Assembly: GCA_035544835.1 (NCBI GenBank)
Contig: DASZZV010000325.1
Span: 1 to 30,944 of the forward strand
Direction of reading: 5' to 3'
DNA length: 30,944 bases
DNA from: DASZZV01 sp035544835
Lineage (GTDB): Bacteria; Acidobacteriota; Thermoanaerobaculia; Gp7-AA8
Shown one piece after another: positions 8,746-16,600 of the stretch; the first letter of the stretch is position 1; every line of letters begins with the position of its first letter. The notes under the pieces were generated by a model, which was not told the origin of the DNA, did no database searches, and saw only the letters and a list, made by a program, of their open reading frames with translations. A program made the position numbers and the translations under genes.

Positions 8746-8864
8746 ATGATTCTCCTTATGCTGCTTAAAATGCTTTGCAAAGCCTTGACCATGCCTCGAG
8801 ATTGCGGTCGAGGTCGCCCGCAGTCCTGGTTTTTGACTTTCTGCCCGATCATTGGAAACACGTT

Positions 8865-9860
8865 ATGACCGACCGGATTCGCCTGTCCGACATTTCCCCA
8901 CTGAGCTGGGAGCATCCTGCCGATCGCGCGGCGCTGGATACGCTGCGGGCGCTGCCGGGGCTCGACGAGGTCGTGCGGAAGGTCCTCGGGGTCATCGGTG
9001 AGCGTGGCATTCGCCATCTGTTTCTCGGCAACGCCATGCGCGTGACCTTGTTGCAACGGCCGAAGCTGCACGAACTTTTTTCCGAGGTGTTGGAGACTCT
9101 CGACTGGCAGGGACCGCGGCCCGATCTGTACGTGACGCAGACCCCGATCACGAATGCGGGAGCGATCGGGCTCGATCAGCCTTTCATCGTCATCAATACC
9201 GGGACTCTTCATCTTCTGGACCGGGAAGAGCAGCGCAACGTTCTCGGGCACGAGCTCGGCCACATCATCAGCGGTCATGCCATCTACAGAACCATTGCGC
9301 TGCTGCTGCTGACCCTTGGGCTGCGGAACATACCGCTGGCGGGAATTGCCATTCTTCCGATCGAGATGGCCCTCTTCGAATGGTTCCGCAAGAGCGAGCT
9401 CTCCTGCGATCGGGCCGGCCTGCTGGCCGGCCAGCAACCGCGTATCTCACTGAGCACGCAGATGAAGCTGGCGGGCGGTTCACCCTCCTCGCACGACCAT
9501 GACGATTCGCTCGACGTCGACGAGTTCATCGCTCAGGCCGATCGCTACGAGTTGAACGAGAGCGCACTCGATCTGGTCATGAAATATCTGAACACTGCCT
9601 TCCAGACCCATCCCTTCCACACCGTTCGTGCGGCCGAGCTTCATCGCTGGGTCCTGTCGGGGGAGTACGACAGGATTCTCCAGGGCCAGTATCTGCGCCG
9701 TAGTGCGCAGCCTTCCGTCACCGATGCCTATTCGACAGCGGCGGACTACTACAAGTCGCAGGCTCGCGATGTCTGGAACCAGGTCGGAGGCATGGTGAAG
9801 AATGCCCGCGATGCCGTGAACAAACACCTGAAGGTCCGCGAGGACGACCCGAAACGTTAG
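8865..9860 (+). CDS. M48-family zinc metallopeptidase
   Basis: 331 residues from ATG 8865, which has GGAAA about nine bases upstream; the open frame continues back to 8775 but that part looks non-coding. Zinc site: HELGH at 129-133, third ligand E178 within 'SELSCDRAG', the usual M48 arrangement. A hydrophobic segment between them (about 143-170, IALLLLTLGLRNIPLAGIAIL) may be membrane-embedded, as in HtpX/Ste24 relatives. There is no signal peptide. The C-terminal third (about 210-331) is charged and helical. Likely a membrane-associated protease; target unknown. Confidence 0.87.
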   Translation: MTDRIRLSDISPLSWEHPADRAALDTLRALPGLDEVVRKVLGVIGERGIRHLFLGNAMRVTLLQRPKLHELFSEVLETLDWQGPRPDLYVTQTPITNAGAIGLDQPFIVINTGTLHLLDREEQRNVLGHELGHIISGHAIYRTIALLLLTLGLRNIPLAGIAILPIEMALFEWFRKSELSCDRAGLLAGQQPRISLSTQMKLAGGSPSSHDHDDSLDVDEFIAQADRYELNESALDLVMKYLNTAFQTHPFHTVRAAELHRWVLSGEYDRILQGQYLRRSAQPSVTDAYSTAADYYKSQARDVWNQVGGMVKNARDAVNKHLKVREDDPKR

Positions 9861-9915
9861 CGGCCTCGCGCTGTCTCATTCAGGAATTCGTCCGTTCCCC
9901 TTCTGTTAACCTGCC

Positions 9916-9944
9916 TTGACTGCGGGGTTTACCTCATGTAAATT
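9916..9944 (+). promoter_or_regulatory. Promoter of tRNA-Glu
   Basis: TTGACT (9916-9921), a 17-base spacer and TAAATT (9939-9944) lie 19 bases upstream of the mature tRNA 5' end. This is a strong sigma70-like match in a GC-rich gap. Confidence 0.7.
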
Positions 9945-9963
9945 CCCGCTCCTTCCCGCCTCC

Positions 9964-10039
9964 GTCCCCATCGTCTAGAGGCCCAGGACATCGCCCTTTC
10001 ACGGCGGTAACACGGGTTCGAATCCCGTTGGGGACGCCA
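9964..10039 (+). tRNA. tRNA-Glu (UUC)
   Basis: A 76-base cloverleaf. The acceptor stem is GTCCCCA paired with TGGGGAC. The D-arm region reads TCTAGAGGCCCAGGACA. The anticodon arm is TCGCC-CTTTCAC-GGCGG with anticodon TTC. The T arm is ACGGG-TTCGAAT-CCCGT. The discriminator is G and CCA is encoded. It closely resembles the E. coli tRNA-Glu. Its 3' half (from 10002) is repeated at 11421, marking it as an integration target. Confidence 0.97.
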
Positions 10040-10049
10040 TTGAATACAA
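10002..10049 (+). repeat. attL-like direct repeat in tRNA-Glu 3' end
   Basis: Bases 10002-10041 are identical to 11421-11460 (40 of 40). After one mismatch a further seven bases match (10043-10049 and 11462-11468). The repeat begins in the 3' strand of the anticodon stem and runs through the T arm, acceptor and CCA into flanking DNA. This is the usual shape of a tyrosine-integrase att core. Confidence 0.85.
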
Positions 10050-10105
10050 AGAAGTTAATCCTGTTTTAGTGATCATCGGAAACTCGCAACTGGCGCCCGG
10101 TGGCC

Positions 10106-10360
10106 TTATTTCGTAAGCTGCCCGGCATCGAACATCAAGTTCGTCCATGGATCTGTTTCGGCCACACGCTGTATCCCGATACCGACAATGGGGACGATCG
10201 CCGCGGGTTTGTACACCTCGGTGTTCGGCTGAGAAACATTGATTGCTCCGATCGCGAACTCGACAGACAACGTCCATCGTCCTTCGGTGATGCCTGCTCT
10301 CTTGACCATCATTTCGACCATCTCCTCGAATTGAAATGTGTACCGGTCTGTCGTGGGCAT
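10106..10360 (-). CDS. Small hypothetical protein in the hicAB operon
   Basis: 84 residues. Its ATG overlaps the hicB stop by one base (TGATG), so it is translationally coupled to hicB. No transmembrane segment or signal is visible. It begins 'MPTTDRYTFQFEEMVEMMVKRAGI', followed by 'GRWTLSVEFAIGAINV' and 'IVPIVGIGIQRV', an alpha then beta pattern. I do not recognise a named family. Its place as third gene suggests an accessory to the toxin-antitoxin pair or passenger cargo; neither is proven. Confidence 0.65.
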   Translation of the reverse strand: MPTTDRYTFQFEEMVEMMVKRAGITEGRWTLSVEFAIGAINVSQPNTEVYKPAAIVPIVGIGIQRVAETDPWTNLMFDAGQLTK

Positions 10361-10941
10361 CAGTTGACTCCTTTGGTCGTATTCATGACACCGTCACCGG
10401 TTAAGCCGGCCGGTACGAATACACCCGACCCGATCGAGGCAGACGTTGCGGCCCGACCACGTGACCACTGGGGGGCCCCTCCAAGAACGATGTTCTGCGA
10501 CAAGACTTTCGTCACCGCGATTTGGATCCAGAGTTGAGTTTTCGCGGTCACTTCATCCTGGAACGATCGAAGAGAGTTCTCGCTCTGAAGGCGTCCCTCC
10601 CGCCGTCCGCATTCACGCGAGACGGAGTTCTGGATAAACTGATTCAGGCTAACGCCCTCAATCTCAGCAAACCGCGCAGCATCGCGGTGGAGCGACTTCC
10701 CTAGTCTGACGTTGAGTTTCCCGCTATATGCCGTTTCCACCGGTCGAACGGCGGGTAACTCCTCGGCGTCCTCAGCATAGATTTTGACGACGCCCTCGAG
10801 GGCTACCTGGAGTTCCCTAACAGCCTCTTCAAAAGTGCTTCCTAGTCCAGATACTTCGGGGAGCTCATCGCACACGGCGACGTACTCATTGTCCTCATCG
10901 CTCCAGAACACGCGGACCCCGTAATTTGGGACATTCGGCAT
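10360..10941 (-). CDS. hicB: HicB-family antitoxin with long C-terminal extension
   Basis: 193 residues. Residues 5-65 are the HicB-like partial RNase-H fold that binds HicA ('GVRVFWSDEDNEYVAVC', then 'LPEVSGLGSTFEEAVREL'). Residues 74-113 form a ribbon-helix-helix DNA-binding domain ('GKLNVRLGKSLHRDAARF', 'GVSLNQFIQNSVSREC'). After that comes an 80-residue tail not normally present in HicB, ending with Gly/Thr-rich sequence. AGGAGA lies just upstream of the start. The gene follows hicA by 12 bases. It should neutralise HicA and repress the operon, probably at the palindrome near 11213. Confidence 0.88.
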   Translation of the reverse strand: MPNVPNYGVRVFWSDEDNEYVAVCDELPEVSGLGSTFEEAVRELQVALEGVVKIYAEDAEELPAVRPVETAYSGKLNVRLGKSLHRDAARFAEIEGVSLNQFIQNSVSRECGRREGRLQSENSLRSFQDEVTAKTQLWIQIAVTKVLSQNIVLGGAPQWSRGRAATSASIGSGVFVPAGLTGDGVMNTTKGVN

Positions 10942-10953
10942 TTTTTCTCCTAC

Positions 10954-11187
10954 CTAGTCTTGGTCGATGATTGCGAGAAGTTGCTTGACTTGATATAGCT
11001 TTGCTTTTCCGTTTTGGCCCTCCTGGAAAGACAAAGGACGGGAGCCAGGGCGTTTGTAGACGTGATGGCTGCCTTCGGTCCCACGGTAGACAAAGCCATG
11101 ACATTCAGCCAACAGACACAGTTCCTTGAATTTTAGGTTTTGGGGTCGTTGGCGGGCGGCTTGGAGTAGTTTTTCACATCTTCCCAT
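10954..11187 (-). CDS. hicA: HicA-family mRNA interferase toxin
   Basis: 77 residues from ATG 11187; the open frame extends to 11385, but the upstream part has no family resemblance and covers the likely operator. The double-stranded-RNA-binding-like fold is recognisable from 'KELCLLAECHGFVYRGTEGSHHVY', in which the HicA catalytic His lies in the GSHH signature (H41/H42), and from the ending 'KLYQVKQLLAIIDQD'. HicA toxins cleave mRNA and arrest translation. First gene of a hicA-hicB-orf operon inside the att-flanked element. Confidence 0.88.
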   Translation of the reverse strand: MGRCEKLLQAARQRPQNLKFKELCLLAECHGFVYRGTEGSHHVYKRPGSRPLSFQEGQNGKAKLYQVKQLLAIIDQD

Positions 11188-11212
11188 AAGGCTCGTTATC
11201 GCCGGGCCGACA

Positions 11213-11228
11213 GTACCACGCGCGGTAC
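11213..11228. promoter_or_regulatory. Candidate HicB operator
   Basis: GTACC-(6)-GGTAC, a near-palindrome of 16 bases with a CGCG centre, ends 26 bases upstream of the hicA start. HicB proteins with a ribbon-helix-helix domain bind palindromes in this position. Assignment rests on position and symmetry only. Confidence 0.45.
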
Positions 11229-11380
11229 CACATCCACAAGAACGCCTCTGTCTTCCGCTGAAATTTCCGTTATCGAGCGCTCCAGCTGACTTGTAAGCAT
11301 CAGCCCAAGACCGGGAAGAGCAAGACGCTCCCGATCGCGGCGCCCGGTGTAGAGGTTCCGGCGAACAGATTCGAGAGACA

Positions 11381-11394
11381 GTCAACTAGTTGAC
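11381..11394. promoter_or_regulatory. Perfect 14-base palindrome near the right att repeat
   Basis: GTCAACTAGTTGAC, exactly self-complementary, 26 bases inside the right att-like copy. It could be a recombinase or excisionase arm site, or an operator. No protein can be assigned. Confidence 0.4.
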
Positions 11395-11420
11395 AAAAGG
11401 GCCGACCACGGTGGCGCGCC

Positions 11421-11468
11421 CGGCGGTAACACGGGTTCGAATCCCGTTGGGGACGCCATTCAATACAA
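11421..11468 (+). repeat. attR-like partial tRNA-Glu copy
   Basis: Forty bases identical to the 3' part of tRNA-Glu, including encoded CCA, then 7 of 8 matching flank bases. There is no tRNA 5' half before it, so this is not a second tRNA gene. Confidence 0.85.
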
Positions 11469-11536
11469 GGGCTTGTGTCGCAGGAGTGACACCCCGTCAC
11501 GTGCACGATTGGCGATCAATGGCGACGATTGACCTC

Positions 11537-11582
11537 TGTGAAATTATTTTTTTGAATGTTGCATTGTGGGTTGAATTTCACA
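11537..11582. terminator. AT-rich inverted repeat, possible terminator for hpt
   Basis: TGTGAAATT (11537-11545) and AATTTCACA (11574-11582) are perfect 9-base arms around an AT-rich loop, 23 bases past the hpt stop on the minus strand. The loop is long and there is no clean U-tract, so terminator function is only possible. Confidence 0.3.
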
Positions 11583-11605
11583 ATTCGCCTCACTCTTCGG
11601 ACCCA

Positions 11606-11935
11606 TCAACCGATGGCGGATATGTACCCGCCGATCTCTGTGATGCGTCGCTCCAGCATCGCCACATCGAGGCGGCGGTCGTAACGCCCCCGGCGCATCA
11701 TGCGCAGGCAGATGGATTCGGCTGCTGCCGCGGCCCTGGAGATCTCATCGAATCCGAGCGTACCGGCAGTCCCCGCCAGGGAGTGAAACTCCCGCATGAG
11801 CGCGTCGACGAACCGGTATCTCGGCTCGCTCTCGAGACCGACAAAATGTTCGCAAATGGTGATCAGGCGCAGCTCGAGCCGGGCGGCGAAACGTTTCCGT
11901 ATCGGGGTGAAATCGGGACGGGGCGAAGCGCTCAT
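11606..11935 (-). CDS. Stand-alone Hpt phosphotransfer protein
   Basis: 109 residues from ATG 11935, which overlaps the upstream response-regulator stop (ATGA). A single histidine-phosphotransfer domain: 'REFHSLAGTAGTLGFDEIS', with H51 as the predicted phosphorylated histidine and Gly at the usual spacing (HxLxGxxxxLG). Four-helix character and no other domain. Such proteins shuttle phosphate between hybrid kinase receivers and a final response regulator. Likely partners are the adjacent regulator and the multi-receiver kinase at 13648-17019; the pairing is inference. Confidence 0.85.
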   Translation of the reverse strand: MSASPRPDFTPIRKRFAARLELRLITICEHFVGLESEPRYRFVDALMREFHSLAGTAGTLGFDEISRAAAAAESICLRMMRRGRYDRRLDVAMLERRITEIGGYISAIG

Positions 11936-12354
11936 CGCCGATCCTCGACCAGACCGCCAATGGTATTGAGCAATACCTCGAGATCGAGAGGCTTGGGGAG
12001 AAATCCATCGACTCCAAAATTCCTGAAGGCCTCGCTCTTGTGACGGGCCGATTTGTAGAGAGACGTCATCAGCACGACCTGGGTGGCGGGCGATTCGTCC
12101 TTGATGCGCCGGCAGAGCTCTCGCCCATCCATCCACGGCATGAGCGCGTCGGTCAGAACCAGGTCCGGCCGATGCTGACGAATCATCTCCAGGGCCAGAC
12201 GTCCGTTGCCGGCCGTGAGGACGTCGTATCCTTCATGAAGCAGCGCATGCGAGAGAATGTCGAGCATGTCGTAGTCGTCGTCGACCACGAGAATCCTGGC
12301 ACGGCGGGGTCGTGTGTCGGCTTGTGCGCGGAGCTGCGTCGGTACTGCGCTCAT
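11932..12354 (-). CDS. Single-domain response regulator
   Basis: 140 residues: a 17-residue leader and one receiver domain. Acidic pocket DDD at 25-27, phosphoacceptor D69 (VLTDALMPWMDG), switch T97, K121 in 'FLPKPLD'. No output domain. It is coupled to the Hpt gene by a four-base overlap, so the two form a receiver-Hpt relay unit. It could act as a CheY-like output or a phosphate sink. Confidence 0.9.
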   Translation of the reverse strand: MSAVPTQLRAQADTRPRRARILVVDDDYDMLDILSHALLHEGYDVLTAGNGRLALEMIRQHRPDLVLTDALMPWMDGRELCRRIKDESPATQVVLMTSLYKSARHKSEAFRNFGVDGFLPKPLDLEVLLNTIGGLVEDRR

Positions 12355-12549
12355 GTTTTTCTCCCAGGCGATCCATTCGGTGTGGTCATCCCTGTCCCGT
12401 GAGTCCTGGAAAGCGGAAGATAAATACAGGGTGGAGAATCATCGGCGGCATACCCACCGGCCAGGGCGCCCGCACCTCTCGGCGTGCGCCGTGGTCGGCG
12501 CAGGATTGGCGACATCGCTCTCGGCGAGGATGTAGCCGCTCAGCGCCGT

Positions 12550-12960
12550 TCAGCGCGTCTTGAATGGATTCCGAATCGTGAGCAGATGGTCGATCACCTG
12601 GCCGGTCTGCAGATCTTCTGAATAAAGTGTGGTGCAGTCAGCGTCCAGCGCGGCCGCCACGACGAGCGCGTCGTAAATGTGGTACCCGTAACGCATCGCG
12701 ATTCGCAAGGCCGCCTCGTGTGTCTCAATCGTGATCGGAACCGGCGAGGGACACAGGATCTTGATCACCGCCAGTGCTTCTGCCACGTCCTCCCACGACA
12801 TCCGCAGCTTTCGATGGGCGACCGCCGCGAACTCGTTCAGGACCTGCACGCTGACGATTCCGCCACTCACAAGCAGAGCTTCGGCACGCCCCGTCCGCTC
12901 GTCGTGCTGACCGACCGCATACAGCAAAACCTTGGTATCGAAGAACGCCTTATCGCTCAT
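12550..12960 (-). CDS. vapC: PIN-domain (VapC-like) toxin, active-site neighbour altered
   Basis: 136 residues, a full-length PIN-domain RNase. The acidic residues are present: D8 in 'FFDTKVLLYA', E in 'VLNEFAAVA' (about 43), D in 'IYDALVVAAA' (about 96), and D in 'YSEDLQTGQ' (about 115). The family almost always has Asn at the position after DT (DTNVLLY); here it is Lys, which may weaken activity. The start overlaps the end of the antitoxin remnant by 11 bases. The ending 'IDHLLTIRNPF' is typical of PIN toxins paired with AbrB-type antitoxins. Confidence 0.85.
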   Translation of the reverse strand: MSDKAFFDTKVLLYAVGQHDERTGRAEALLVSGGIVSVQVLNEFAAVAHRKLRMSWEDVAEALAVIKILCPSPVPITIETHEAALRIAMRYGYHIYDALVVAAALDADCTTLYSEDLQTGQVIDHLLTIRNPFKTR

Positions 12961-13182
12961 TCGCTTCTTTTCGGCTGAAGCGGAAGCCGCGTGGCAACGG
13001 ACGGCGCAGCCGTCGGAGGCGGGCGAGCGCGTCCTCCCTGCTTCGGTCGCGGCTCATCTCGAATTCCCGCTCCCCCGCGATCCGAATCTCTATCTGGTCC
13101 CCCTCTTTCAGATCCAATGCTTCGACGACAGTCGCCGGGATTCGGACCGCAAGGCTGTTACCCCACTTTGTGAGACTTGCAT
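12950..13182 (-). pseudogene. vapB: Frameshifted AbrB/VapB-type antitoxin
   Basis: The ATG at 13182 has a good AGGAG eight bases upstream and reads M-Q-V-S, then runs off into nonsense. From 13171 downwards, one frame over, the sequence encodes 'TKWGNSLAVRIPATVVEAL', 'DLKEGDQIEIRIAGEREF' and a basic tail to TAA at 12950, which is the standard AbrB-fold antitoxin paired with this PIN family. That frame has no ATG, GTG or TTG upstream before a stop near 13241. The simplest reading is a one-base deletion near codon 4. A sequencing or assembly error is the main alternative. Confidence 0.75.
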
Positions 13183-13200
13183 GGCGTTCACTCCTGCGAT

Positions 13201-13224
13201 GATATACATCGCCAAGTGTATATC
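13201..13224. promoter_or_regulatory. Operator-like inverted repeat upstream of vapBC
   Basis: GATATACA (13201-13208) and TGTATATC (13217-13224) are exact 8-base inverted arms with an 8-base spacer, ending about 18 bases upstream of the antitoxin ATG. Position and spacing suit an AbrB/VapB autoregulatory operator. Confidence 0.65.
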
Positions 13225-13283
13225 CATCCGGCGCGCGGACTCAACGCTCAGGGGTAGCCTTCGGCGTTCAGATACGCTGGCCA

Positions 13284-13658
13284 TCACCAGCCCAGGATTC
13301 GCTGGATCTCGGAGGGCAGCTGCATCGGATCGAAGGGCTTGGCGATGAAACCCATGACTCCGAGATCGGCGAAGCGGCGCCGGTCTGCCGGCTGTACCTT
13401 GGCCGTCAGAAAAATGACCGGAATTTGAGCTGTATTCTCGTGGTCACGAAGCCAGGCCAGCGTGGTCGGGCCGTCCATGACCGGCATCATCACGTCGAGC
13501 AGAATCGCGTCGGGAGGATCGTAGTAGGCGCAGAGGATCCCCTCCGCTCCATCAGCGGCGGTCGTGACCAGATACTCCCCCACCATCTCCAGGGTCATGG
13601 CCGTCACTTCCCGAATGTCGTCCTCATCATCGATCACCAGAATCCGCTTAGGCGACAT
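13284..13658 (-). CDS. Single-domain response regulator (CheY-like)
   Basis: 124 residues from ATG 13658, chosen because AAGGA lies five bases upstream; a GTG at 13676 is in frame. It is one receiver domain: acidic pocket D10-D11, phosphoacceptor D55 (ILLDVMMPVMDG), T85, and K107 in 'FIAKPFD'. No output domain. The start overlaps the end of the large hybrid kinase by 11 bases, so it is co-translated with that kinase and is its most likely terminal acceptor. Confidence 0.92.
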   Translation of the reverse strand: MSPKRILVIDDEDDIREVTAMTLEMVGEYLVTTAADGAEGILCAYYDPPDAILLDVMMPVMDGPTTLAWLRDHENTAQIPVIFLTAKVQPADRRRFADLGVMGFIAKPFDPMQLPSEIQRILGW

Positions 13659-16600
13659 GGCGTTCCTTCCCGGCACCCTGATCGGTAACCTTGCTCAGCA
13701 TGCCGATCACCCGCCGCTCGAACTCCGCCGGCGTTATGCGACTCTTGGTGAGGAACTCGGTCGGCCCCAGCGTCAGCCGGCCACGATCGCCGGCCGTCAG
13801 CTCCTCGGCTGAGTAGACCACCACCGGAACATGATGAAACTCCTTTCGATCCCGAAGCCGCGCCATCACGGCGTACCCATCGAGCTCGGGGAGAACGACG
13901 TCGAGCACGACCAGATCGGGCACGATCTCCTCGAAGATCTCCAGCGCCTTTTTGCCGTCGGGAGCATGAAAGGTCTCGATCCCCTGATTCTGGAAGGATG
14001 CGATGACCACTCTGGCCAGATCGAGATCATCTTCGACCAGCACGACCCGCGGCCGCCGCTCTGCCATCCCGAGAACTCCCTGCAGCGCTTCGAGAAGGCT
14101 CGCTTCCTCCAGCGGTTTCTGCACCCATGCTTCCGGAGCCGTCTGCCGCCCCGCCGATTTGGCCCGGTCGGTCACGGTAACGAAGACGATGGGAATATCC
14201 GCGGTGGCCGGGTTGGCGCGGAGCGCCGCCATGGTCTGCCATCCATCCATGTAGGGCATCAGGACGTCGAGCAGAATCGAATGAGGTTGGAAATTCTCGA
14301 CCTTCTCCAGCAGCTCGATGCCCGAGGGAACGGCCAGCACTTCGAATCCGTGAGATTCCAGCATGGTCTGCAGGACCTCGCGCACCGATGCGTCGTCGTC
14401 GCAAACCAGAATGCGGCGGCGGGCCCGCATGCGTTTCAGGGCGCGGGTGGAGCCAGAGATCGGTGCCGCCGGGTCCGAGGTCTCTACTGCAGGAATCGAG
14501 AACGAGAACTCGCTCCCCTCTCCGGGCATGCTGGTGACCCAGATCTCCCCGCCGTGCTGCCGAACGATGCTGCGGCAGATCGCCAGCCCCAGTCCTGACC
14601 CCCCCTTCTCACGGGAGTCGGAGGCGTCGACCTGATGAAAGCGGTCGAACACCGCGTCGAGCTTGTCGACCGGTATGCCGCGGCCCTGATCCCGGATCTG
14701 GAACACGACCTTCTTTCTGGAGGACTCCACGGCGCTGATCACAATCGCCGACTCCGGCGGGGAGAACTTGATGGCATTGCTGAGCAGGTTGGTGAGCGTC
14801 TGCAGGATGCGATCTGCATCGGCCCAGATGCTCCCCGCCGCACGATCGACCTCGATGCTGACTCTGGCTTTTTCAGCCATCGGTCGCATGACGTCCACGG
14901 CCTGGGCGATGAGCTCGGCCGGATTGCACCTGCGCGCCGACAGCGTGACGTTGCCCGACTCCATGCGCTCGATGTCGAGGATGTCGTTGATGAGCCGCAC
15001 CAGGCGGTCGGTATTCGTGACGGCGATCTCCAGCATGCGGCGGCCGCGGTCGGGGATCTCTCCGAGCATCCCTCCCTCGAGAAGCCCCAGCGCGCCGCGG
15101 ATCGATGTCAGCGGAGTGCGCAGCTCGTGACTGACGACAGAGACGAACTCGCTCTTGAGCTTCTCCACGGCCTGGCGCTCGGTGACATCGCGGAACGTGA
15201 GAACGAATCCCGCGACCTCCTCCGTCTCGTCGAGAATCTGGCTCAGCAAATACTCGGCGGGAAAGGCAACGCCTCCATCCCGGAAGAAGGTCATCTCCAG
15301 AGTCGCCGCTCCGCGGGTGCTTCCTTTCGGGGCAAAGGGATTGGCGTTGACGATCGCCGTCAGAGCGTGTCCCCGCATCTCCTCGGCATCGATACCGAGG
15401 ATTTTCGCGGCAGCAGGATTGACGAAGGTGATCCTGCGGTCACGATCGGTGCCGATGATGGCGTCGGCAGCTCCATTCAGAATCGATTGCGTGCGCCGGC
15501 TAAGCTGGATCAGATCCCGGTTCGCATGAAGCAGGGCCAGCTCGGACTGCTTCCGGGCCGTGATGTCGACCATCGCACCGACCATCCGGACAGGGGCTCC
15601 ATCCGATCCCCGTACTTTATAAGCGCTATCATAGGTGTCGGCCCAGGATCCATCGCGACGCCGGATCCGGTACTCCCCGATCCAGATATCGTCATCGTTG
15701 GCCAGGAAGTCTTGAAGCCCACCCATGACCCGCTCGGCCTCGTCAGGATGGAGCACAGTCGACCAGGCCGAGATGTCCATGATGTTGCCGGGAGCCTCGG
15801 CGTCGTACTCCTGCACGAAGGTGTTATTCACCCAGACCTTGTTCGTGGCCAGATTCCAGTCCCAGAGGACATCATGGGTGGCGCGGGCGACAAGCTGAAA
15901 TCGCTCCTCGCTCTCGCGCAGAGCCCGGGCGGCATTCTCCCGCGCCGTAATGTCGGAAATCGCGCCGTACATCTTTACGACCCGGCCGGCGGCGTCACGA
16001 ACAAGCTGGGCGCGATTGACGGCCTGCGAGGTCGTCCCATCGGTGCGAACGATGCGAAAGGCGCCCTCCCATGAGTCTGCCGTGCTCCTGATGGCTTTCA
16101 CGGCGCTGGATTTCGTGGATATGTGATCGTCGGGATGCATCCAGCGAATGGCCTCCTTTATGTCGATCCATCCGTCGGAAGACATCTCGACCGAGTAGAG
16201 CTCCCTGGCCTGCTCACTGAACCATATGCGCTCGTTGGCCAGGTCCCACTCCCAGATCACGTCTTGGGTTGCGCGGGCCGCTCGATCAAAGCGCTCCTGG
16301 CTCTCTCGCAGCGCGGTGAGATTCTGCTCGAGTACCTCGATTCCGACCACCCTCTTCGACAACCGGCGCGCGTAGAGCGAGGAGCAGAGGATGAGGAATC
16401 CGACCAGGAGAACGAGGAGTTTCTCCTGAGCTCTGATCTCGCGGGTCATCGCCAGGTTGTGGTCGCGGTCTCGCTGCGCCATTTGCTGGATCTGCTTCTG
16501 ACACTCGAGAAGCTGAGCGATTACGATCGCGTAGGTCCGATTCACGGCGGCCATGTGGCGGCCTGCCGCAGCGAGATCTCCGCCTTTGAAATCACGAAAA

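Larger units (their letters stand above)
10002..11468. mobile_element. Minimal tRNA-Glu-integrated element carrying hicAB
   Basis: Two 47/48-identical direct repeats bracket a unit with a period of 1419 bases. Inside are only hicA, hicB and a third small gene, all on the minus strand and closely packed. No integrase, excisionase or replication gene is present. It could be a deletion remnant of a larger island or a passenger element mobilised in trans. The tRNA on the left is complete, so the insertion preserved tRNA function; the right copy is only the 3' fragment. Confidence 0.65.
11188..11605. other. Gap between hicA and hpt
   Basis: No gene is supported here. The stretch contains the hicA upstream palindrome (11213-11228), a perfect 14-base palindrome (11381-11394), the right att-like repeat (11421-11468) and an AT-rich inverted repeat (11537-11582). 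Confidence 0.6.

Noticed and set aside
11421..11460. Possible second tRNA-Glu gene
   Set aside because: Only the 3' half is present; the preceding DNA cannot form acceptor, D or full anticodon arms.
14635..16074. 479-residue plus-strand open frame opposite the large kinase
   Set aside because: It is the antisense of conserved PAS and kinase domains; high GC makes long shadow frames. The minus-strand protein is clearly real.
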